DNA of 64,000 nt from Phytophthora quininea (Eukaryota; Oomycota; Peronosporomycetes; Peronosporales; Peronosporaceae): positions 149,673 through 213,672 of the forward strand of contig JAAVTG010000557.1 of assembly GCA_011947345.1 (NCBI GenBank), in the 5' to 3' direction. The notes beneath the pieces are model-generated. The model searched no databases and was not told the origin of the DNA. It saw only the letters and a program-made list of their open reading frames with translations. Position 1 is the stretch's first letter. Every line of letters begins with the position of its first letter. Positions 56,961 through 64,000 of the stretch are shown piece by piece. Both the position numbers and the translations under genes were made by a program.

Positions 56961-57571
56961 CTAACGACAATCCAAGGCAGAAGCCGAAGGTGGATAGCAG
57001 GCGTAATGGAAGACAGTCCTCGCTAGTCTCTTTAGCTGGAGCAATGTCAGAGGCAAGTTGCCCTGCAACACGCGTAGCTCTAGCACACGATCCGCGATCT
57101 TCTCCTTGGTCCCCCTACAGTCCCGAAGAGTGCGATGCTTGATGGTTCTAAAAACAGCTGCCAGCCAATCGTCGCGTTGCTTTTCTTCGAAATCGATCCC
57201 ACCGTATAATTCACCGGACGAAGGTGGCCGTAACTGTGCTACATGTGCACACGTGCAGTACAGATTGGACCGATTGCTTGAAGCTCAGCGGGCCTCGATC
57301 GCCGCACAACTTGACTCCATTTGCTGGTGGGGTCAAGTTGGCAGGCAACGTCAGCTCTTCAACTTCCCAGTGCCAGCTTGGATGGTTCAGTGTTGCTGCG
57401 AATCCAGCAAAACTAACGCCAAACTAATGCTCCGCTTCCCCTAAGTCAAGGGCAGCCTCTGGCGCGTCGTCTCCAACAATGTTTTAGAGCCAAAAGTTAC
57501 TTGCCTCCAGCTCTGACTCCTTCCATCTGTTCGTAAGTTTCGGGTCCGTATCGACCTTTATTCGGAGCCAT
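56961..57571 (-). CDS. possible short gene with GC-AG intron
   Basis: Exon 1 (57505-57571) reads MAPNKGRYGPETYEQMEGV. A GCAAGT donor, the usual GC-AG form, and an acceptor at 57396 lead to an exon reading HPSWHWEVEELTLPANLTPP and GVKLCGDRGPLSFKQSVQS. After a one-base slip near 57240 it continues as SSGELYGGIDFEEKQRDDWL and a helical tail ending at TAG 56961. Codon use is like the neighbours. No family recognised. The opposite strand is also partly open, so this is tentative. Confidence 0.35.
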
Positions 57572-57624
57572 TTACTCCGGTGGCAGCAACACCCTTTCTC
57601 TCTACGCCACACCTTACCTCTGTG

Positions 57625-57638
57625 TCACTTCGCAGTCT
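57625..57638 (+). promoter_or_regulatory. initiator-like core promoter of myosin gene
   Basis: TCACTTCGCAGTCT matches 11 of 14 positions of the oomycete core element, 47 bp upstream of the myosin ATG. Confidence 0.45.
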
Positions 57639-57684
57639 GCCTCGTGGTTAGCAAGTCAACCAATTCGCTTACACATAGAGAGCC

Positions 57685-60600
57685 ATGCCGCTGTCGGGCC
57701 TCTCTCCAAGCAGCCCAGCGCGCGCAGCTCGAGATCAAGGCCGAGGCCGTCACGGCGCCGCAGCTGCGCGTGGGCGACCTGTACTGGCAGCAGGATGGGT
57801 CCCACAACTGGGTGCTGGGCCAGGTCGTGTCTCTCGAGGCGCAGACCGCCGCCTTCATCCTGATCGACGAGGCCACCGGAGAGCCGCTCAGCGACTGCAA
57901 GATGCAGAACGTGGACCTGCAGGCCACGCCGCTGTTCGCAGCCAACCCGCTCTTTAGGTGAGCAGTCCCGAAGGAGATTGATCATTATTTTCATGATTAT
58001 TTATTGACTTTATATCGTATTGTATTTAGTACGGCAGCAGATATGACGTCGCTCCGACATCTTCATGAGGCAGCGCTGGCCAAGAATCTTGAAGACCGAG
58101 CAGCGCTGCAGAACCAGAGACCGTACACGTTCATGGCCAACGTGCTGATCGCGGTGAATCCACTGCGGCAACTGGGCGAGCCGGACAAGATGCTGTTTGT
58201 GGGACAGCCTTTGGACAGGTGTCCTCCGCACCCGTACAATGTAGCTGAGAGCGCCTACAGACAGCTCTGCGCCGTTCGTGCAGTGATGCAGAATCAGAGC
58301 ATCATTATCAGCGGAGAGAGCGGCTCCGGCAAGACCGAGACGTCGAAGATCATTCTAGACTTCCTGACCATGCGAGCAGTCCACAATCCGACCCTGCTGT
58401 CGTCTTCCTGCACCTCGGACGACGAGTGTGAGCCGGAACTGACGGCACACAGCAACCGACCTGTTTTGGGGTGCATGCCGCCTCCTGGATCTACAACGTT
58501 GGCCATGTCATACCCACAGTCAAGTGGCAAGAGGAAATTGTCGCCCGTTGCAGTGGGAGAGAGACTCATGGAGACCATCCCGATCTTGGAGTCGTTCGGC
58601 AATGCCAAGACCCACCGCAACCACAACTCGAGTCGCTTCGGCAAGTACATGAGACTGCAGTTTGCGACCGAGACGCACGAGTTGTCTGGCGCCAGTATTG
58701 ACACGTACTTGCTGGAGAAGAGCCGACTGGTGTTCCAACCGCAGGGTGAACGCAATTTCCACGTCTTCTACGAGCTACTGCACTCGGATGACACGGAATA
58801 CTTGGAGAAGAGTTTCCACTTGAAACCTAAAGCCCCAGAGGCGTATTCGTACCTCAACCAGTCGGGATGCATGAGCTCGGATCTTATTGATGACGCCGAA
58901 AACTTCCGCAATTTGAAAAGCGCACTACAGTTCATTGGCATTCGGGAAAGCGCTCAGCATGAGATCTTCCGCCTTGTTGCGGGCTTGCTGCACATGGGAA
59001 ACATTCAGATCAGTGTGGAGGATACCGAAGAAGGTCAAACGGCCTGCATCCGCCAGGATGATGAAGCATCACAAGAAGCAGTGCGCCATGCCTCAGAGCT
59101 GCTTGGCGTCTCTGCTGAACAACTCACCGAGTGCATTCTCTTCAAGCGTATCATGACCCGCGGGTCTCGACGTAATTCCATCTACTTCATCAAGCGAGAC
59201 GGTCGCAATGCCGTGTACTCACGTGACACAATTGCCAAAACCATCTACGAGAACACATTCACATGGCTCATGTGGGAGTGCGCAGCAGCCTTAGACTACG
59301 ACTCGTTCCGTAGCGATGTGATTCCTTACATCGGTGTGTTGGATATCTTTGGTTTCGAGGACTTTGAGCCCAAGAACCGAAACTCGTTCGAACAGCTGCT
59401 GATTAACTACGCCAACGAGACGCTGCAGAGTCTCTTCAACTCGTGCATTTTCGAGGCCGAGCAGGAGCTTTACAAGAGCGAGCACATTTACCACCCGACC
59501 AACCACTCGCTGTCGTTCCCGTTCCCACTGGCTGGCCAGCCGCTCAAGGTAAAGGACCCGGATGATGAGATCGATTTCCTAGCGGAGCAGGTAGCACCCA
59601 GCGGTGACATGGTGTCGTATTCCGACAACCGCGAGTGCTTGAACCTGATTGCGAGTCGCCACGGCGGTCTCTTCGCAACTATCGACAATGTTTCTCGTCT
59701 GCCGATGCCGTCAGATCGCAAGCTCAATGAGCGTCTCCACACTCTGTTCAAGCGCCACCCGTGCTTCCCGACTCCCCACCCAAAGGATATCCGCGATACG
59801 TTCCTAATTCGCCACTATGCCGGCACGGTGTCCTACACAATCGACTCGTTTGTGGACAAGAACAACAACATCATCTCCGACCAGTTCGAGGAGCTGCTGA
59901 AAAATTCATCGTCTCGCGTTCTGCAAGACCTGACAGGCAACGGCCGCAATGGCAACCGTGCTCGCTCCTTGTCTAATGTTTCGACCAAATCGGCCGGTTT
60001 GTCGCCACTTGTGGGGATCGGCGTCTTCCAAGCGCCTCAAGGGAGGAAGTACGTCCAACCTTTTCTCTACTCAAATGCAAGGCTTAACGACGGAGCTGGA
60101 AGGTACCAGCTGCAACTTTGTTCGTTGCATCAAGCCGAACACACAGATGAAAGTCGGTTTGTTTGACCGTCCGTTCGTGGTTGAACAGCTCCGATGCTCC
60201 GGTACTGTACAAGCTTGCGAAGTGCTGCGTGTTGGCTTGCCAACGCGTATCTTGTACGCTGAGGTGGTCGATGTGTACCGGAATATGCTCCCGTACGAAG
60301 TGTTCAAGCGCTTCGACTCGAACGACAAGCTCTTCACACAGGCCATTCTGTGGGCCTACAACTTCCCAACGAGCGCGTACCGCCTTGGTGATACGCGCTT
60401 GTTCTTCCGTACTGGTAAGATTGACTTGCTCGACAAGCTGCTCACACCGGAACCTGCATCGACCAAGAATTTGGGCAACCAGATGCTCCTATACTTACGA
60501 AAGAAACACTGGATCAGCGTGACTACCACAGTGATCGCCTTCAACACGTTTAAGCGGATCTTTCAGGATGTAAGGTACCGACGCCGTGCTACGATAATCC

Positions 60601-61545
60601 AGTGCATGGTCCGTCAACACCTCGCTCGGAAGCGTGTGCGGAAGATCCGCGTCCAGCTACGCATGCACAAGCTCTGGACGCGGATGTCGCACCAGGCGCA
60701 GATCATGCACGCCTACCAGGACCTACCCGACGACAAGATGGTCTTGCTGAACAAACTACTCAGCAAGAACTATCTCCCACTGCAGCAGCGGTGGTTGCTC
60801 AAGTGGTTGGGTCCACTTCAGCGTGTTATCTACCTCCAAAAGCGCTGGAAGAAGATCACCGCTCAGTATATGGCAAAGCGTGGCTTCTTATGGCTGTACG
60901 AGACCGTACGCCGTAAGCGCAGCGCTGCGAGTGCAGTCACATGTGCGTGCAATGATCGCTAGAACTCGCTTCCTCGAACTTAAGAAGAAAGCTCTAGCTC
61001 GTCACCGATGGCACGCGGCTTACCTGAAGGTGAAGGTCTTCTGCCTCTTCAACCGGCAGCTCCGCATGATCCACTTGGACCGTCTCGAGAAGGACAACGC
61101 AGCCTTGATGAAGAGCATGTCGGCTGTCACCGACAAGCTAAGCGAGGCTCAGGAAGAAGCCAAGTCCGCTCGGTTAGAACTGAAGCAATTGAAGCTTTCG
61201 TACGACGAAGCGAGGGTCGAAGCCAAACAGCAATACCAGCGTGTACAGGAGCTGGAGATGGCTCTGCAGGCCAGACGCTTTGAGGTCGCAGAGCTGCGAA
61301 GACGAACTTCCGGAGGTGGCATCCTGGAGCGCATCATCCGCTTCTTCACTTGTAGTGCAGCCATCTCTCCGCCGTCCTCTCCTCGAGGAATGGTCACCCC
61401 ATCTCGCTTGCCGACGATGAGAAGGCAGTCACAACCAGCGTCGGAGGACACTTCGGATAAGAGGGATCGGATTGTTTGGGCAACACCATTGAGTGAAGCT
61501 GTCATGATTCCAGATGACGAGGGAGACTCGGCCAAGAGAGACTGA
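57685..61545 (+). CDS. myosin heavy chain (unconventional)
   Basis: About 1,260 residues in two exons (intron 57958-58029). An N-terminal SH3-like segment (LRVGDLYWQQDGSHNWVLGQ) precedes a complete motor: IISGESGSGKTETSK (P-loop), NSSRFGKYM (switch I), DIFGFEDFEPKNRNSFEQLL (switch II) and CNFVRCIKPNTQ (SH-helix region). About 60 extra residues lie in loop 1 (58.38-58.56 kb). The neck has IQ-like motifs (IIQCMVRQHLARKR, ALRVQSHVRAMIAR), then a short coiled coil and a Ser/Pro-rich tail. ATP-driven actin motor, probably for organelle transport; class not assigned. Slips near 57700, 60028 and 60920 each equal one extra base (or two missing). No cargo-binding domain is seen in the tail. Confidence 0.88.
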
Positions 61546-62040
61546 GCGTCACCGCAGTTAGCGATGGACCCGTGTTTGATTCGGAGGACGAAGAGATTCG
61601 CGCCAAGGACGCAGATATGCTGTGGTCTGTATCACGGTACATGTTCTAAAGGGAAAGAACTGTCCACAGAAGAGCTGGTTGCGAGTCGAAGCGAGCACCT
61701 CTCGGTCACGTCGTACTATTTTATGCGCGTTTTGTAGCGCGCCTGCTGTATGAGTAGCTTTATTTTATGTTAACCAAGGTTGATTGCCAGGTGTAGCACT
61801 AGCTAGCGTTGACGTGCTCAGGGGTCGTCGGAAGCGCCTGAGAGCCTGGCGGTGTAGTCTTGATAAAAGCGTTGATGCACATGTGTCATAGTTGGCCCCA
61901 GCACAAGAAACTGCCTCAGCTGCGACTTCGAGCCTGTCGTGAAGAGTTCAAAACGGAAGATCTTCATCATGTGCATGGCTGTCACAACGATACTCAATGC
62001 AGCCTGGTGCATTGATATTGTACTGTCGTCTAGGGGCTTT
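61546..62040. other. convergent intergenic region
   Basis: Between the myosin stop and the stop of the YccV/TPR gene. A 64-residue minus-strand frame (61818-62012, MKIFRFELFTTGSKSQLRQF in its middle) is open but unsupported. Confidence 0.3.
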
Positions 62041-63507
62041 CTACAGCGTCGCGAACACTGCTTGTTCGATCAGCATCCGCGCTGAATCGTTGCTTGGTTG
62101 CACTTCCAGCAGCTGTACGGCGGCTCGGTGCACGATACTCCATCGCTGGAGCCTTGTCGCGCACGTTCCTAGACCAACGAGTGCTTCTACAAGCTGCGGC
62201 TTCAATTTGACTGCCGTCTCGTAGTGTCCAAGAGCTTTGCCAAAGTTTCCTACAGGTCGAAAAACCCCAGCGCAATGACGATACTGACTATGGTCACCAT
62301 GGAGAAGATAAGACGTACCGCTCTGATACTCCACCATGGCGAGCTTGTTCCAGGCGTACGCGAACTCTGGGAAGTCCGCGACAACCTGCTCCAACATTAC
62401 GCGAGCCTCATCCCACTTCTTGTCAGCTGCGAGCTCCACTGCTCGCTGCACGTCCGTGCTAGCGCTTTGTCCGCATTCTCCGAGCCATTTCCTTCCAAAC
62501 TCGCCATCGCAAATTGGATAATGGTGCTGTCGTCGCAACGCAAATAAGCCAGCAACTTATCTTCATCAGCAGATTGCAGTTGGATAATCGACGGCGTAGG
62601 GATGGCGACATCCGCTTCTCTAGGTTTCCTAGTAACATCGCTCGGATATCGATCTGATAGTGCTTCTGACGCTACATGGTGCGTCCCATCAAACCCGTCA
62701 AAATACAGCAACAATGCCGGGTGTACAACAGCCTGCAACGACGACGTTAGAGAAATCGATCAATAAAAGGAAAAGAACTCTGTTTACCTTTGGCGCTTCA
62801 TCCATTGGATCTCATCCTGTGGCACATTGTACAGCTTGCTAGCAAAACTACAACTAGCACGTCAGCAATTATCCCCATCAAACAGTTAAATAAAACACTT
62901 ACCTGAATCCTGGACTGTGTGGCAGGATATCATACACCACCTTCGGTCCTGCAGCGGCTTCCACTCCGTCGGTGATCACATGCCAGGCGAAGATCACTCC
63001 CCTCTTCTCCCCTTTCACTTCCACCACATCTCCCACGAGAAATTCCACATTATTTGTCCTCTCTTTCGCCTGGAAAAGGCCCTGTTCTTTAAACTCCTGG
63101 ATCAGGGCGTTGTGGTCGTCGACGCCTCTCAGAGCGTCGAACGCTGCATCCACCCGCCTCCCCATTGCGTCCTGGTCCTGCTCGTCCACTGGACGCACGA
63201 ATTCTGTACGCACAATCCACGCGTACGTACGATCCGCACGCTTTATTGTCTTCATGTCCTTGAAGCGATGTACGAACACTCGCTCCCGTTGCCAGTCGCC
63301 CTTGACGCCTGCGTACGATGCCACAGCGCCGGACCGGACAGCGTTGTAGAGCGTGCGTCCAGCCTCCACATCGCGCTGCAATTGGCGCGTCGACTGCAGC
63401 AACGTGCTAAGAAGAAGGACGATTAGAATACGGGGCTGGACAATTGCTGTACGCACCGATACAGAGCGAGCACTACCGGGGACGTCATTGCTCGCTTTCC
63501 TCCTCAC
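62041..63507 (-). CDS. YccV-like (hemimethylated-DNA-binding/HspQ fold) and TPR protein
   Basis: About 449 residues in three exons (introns 62839-62902 and 62733-62787). An N-terminal hydrophobic segment (ILIVLLLSTLLQ) could be a membrane anchor. A helical region follows, then a YccV-like domain (VEFLVGDVVEVKGEKRGVIF, YNVPQDEIQWM, HPALLLYFDGFDG), as found with F-box protein 21 and in bacterial HspQ. The C-terminal half has TPR-like helices (AFAYAWNKLAMVEYQ-type and NFGKALGHYETAVKLKPQLV). The second joint and a site near 62455 each need one more base to keep the frame. The pairing suggests a protein-quality-control adaptor, but that is only an inference. Confidence 0.68.
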
Positions 63508-64000
63508 AATTGTTGATGGGATAAAGTCTAGACACGGTCCGATCTAGATACACATAATCTAATTTTCAAGTAACGTTTTTTATAAAGCCCATTATTTTCC
63601 ACGACGATTCGCAACAAACCTTACACACCTATTCGCGCCTTCAACAGTAGCCAGAAGTTCCAGTCTTCAGCTGCGGATTCAATATATACGCCAGACAGCT
63701 TGCTATCGAAAAGTTGCTACCGACACATGAGTTGTCCGACGACCAGGTGCACAACGACACCATACGCAGTTACGGACACTCGAGAGTATTGCTTCAAGCT
63801 GGACAAGTTTATGCACAATTGTGGACGGTGTGATGACTGCGGCTATGGTGGCGGCAAGAAGTCGAATGGCAGGGCGGGTCAACATTTTAAAATCTCATGT
63901 GGTAAAGCGATTTGCCTGGGAAGCGGGGGCGAGTCGTCAGGCATCGCGATGCGAGGATTCGCTCACGGTCATTCCCAACGGAGTCTTCCCTGATTGACTA
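63508..64000. other. window edge; possible small Cys-rich ORF
   Basis: Upstream of the YccV/TPR gene. A plus-strand frame from ATG 63730 gives a short Cys-rich peptide (MSCPTTRCTTTPY, CGRCDDCGYGGGKKS) without a signal peptide or recognised family. It is probably chance or the edge of another gene. Confidence 0.25.

Noticed and set aside
56765..57142. Plus-strand ORF after J4
   Set aside because: Open and of fair composition, but it overlaps a minus-strand reading with better codon use and has no recognised domain or promoter.
1..64000. CRISPR array, bacterial operon or integrated virus
   Set aside because: No regularly spaced direct repeats, no ribosome-binding-site-driven gene strings and no viral structural or replication genes; introns and domains are eukaryotic.

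Overview
The window looks like nuclear DNA of a plant-pathogenic oomycete, most likely Phytophthora or a close relative. The evidence is gene-dense eukaryotic DNA with 54-89 bp GT-AG introns, copies of the oomycete initiator-type core promoter about 45-50 bp upstream of start codons, and domain fusions typical of oomycetes (7TM receptor-inositol phosphatase, FYVE fusions). Around them lie remnants of hAT, MULE, Tc1/mariner-like and LTR-like elements.

Layout. 0-3.5 kb: a coiled-coil protein with a DUF4795-like (QRICH2-type) C-terminus (-). 3.7-5.8 kb: neutral ceramidase (-). 7.1-8.5 kb: two-DEP-domain protein (+). 8.9-10.5 kb: Jen1-type monocarboxylate transporter (-). 11.3-14.8 kb: a DysF-PH-phosphatidylinositol phosphate kinase fusion (-). 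15.6-17.3 kb: Na+/H+ exchanger (-). 18.1-21.8 kb: an SDR-FYVE-armadillo-BTB fusion (+). 22.1-25.4 kb: an ATG11/FIP200-type autophagy scaffold (+). 25.5-26.1 kb: a small single-pass membrane protein (+). 26.2-29.2 kb: a GPCR-inositol polyphosphate 5-phosphatase fusion (-). Several of these products work on phosphoinositides, membranes or lipids, but they do not form an operon and this is probably coincidence.

29.2-36.4 kb is a gene-poor stretch with a decayed coiled-coil gene, a dead hAT transposon and a 155-bp MITE. 36.4-39.7 kb holds two convergent MscS-like channel genes. 39.9-56.5 kb is dominated by a dispersed tandem family of secreted jacalin-lectin proteins: a relic, a four-jacalin copy broken by a 279-bp LTR-like insert and a MULE, an intact copy, a two-jacalin copy and a copy with a stop codon in its signal peptide. 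A SET-domain methyltransferase gene sits inside this array. 57-61.5 kb has a possible short minus-strand gene and a myosin motor gene. 62-63.5 kb has a YccV-like/TPR protein (-).

Many otherwise convincing genes contain isolated one-base frame slips, frequently at short homopolymers, while others (ceramidase, transporter, GPCR-phosphatase, SET protein, one jacalin protein, MULE transposase) read through cleanly. Part of this is probably sequence or assembly error. In-frame stops and insertions in a few loci show that real decay is also present. Domain calls come from reading translations by eye; no database search was run.
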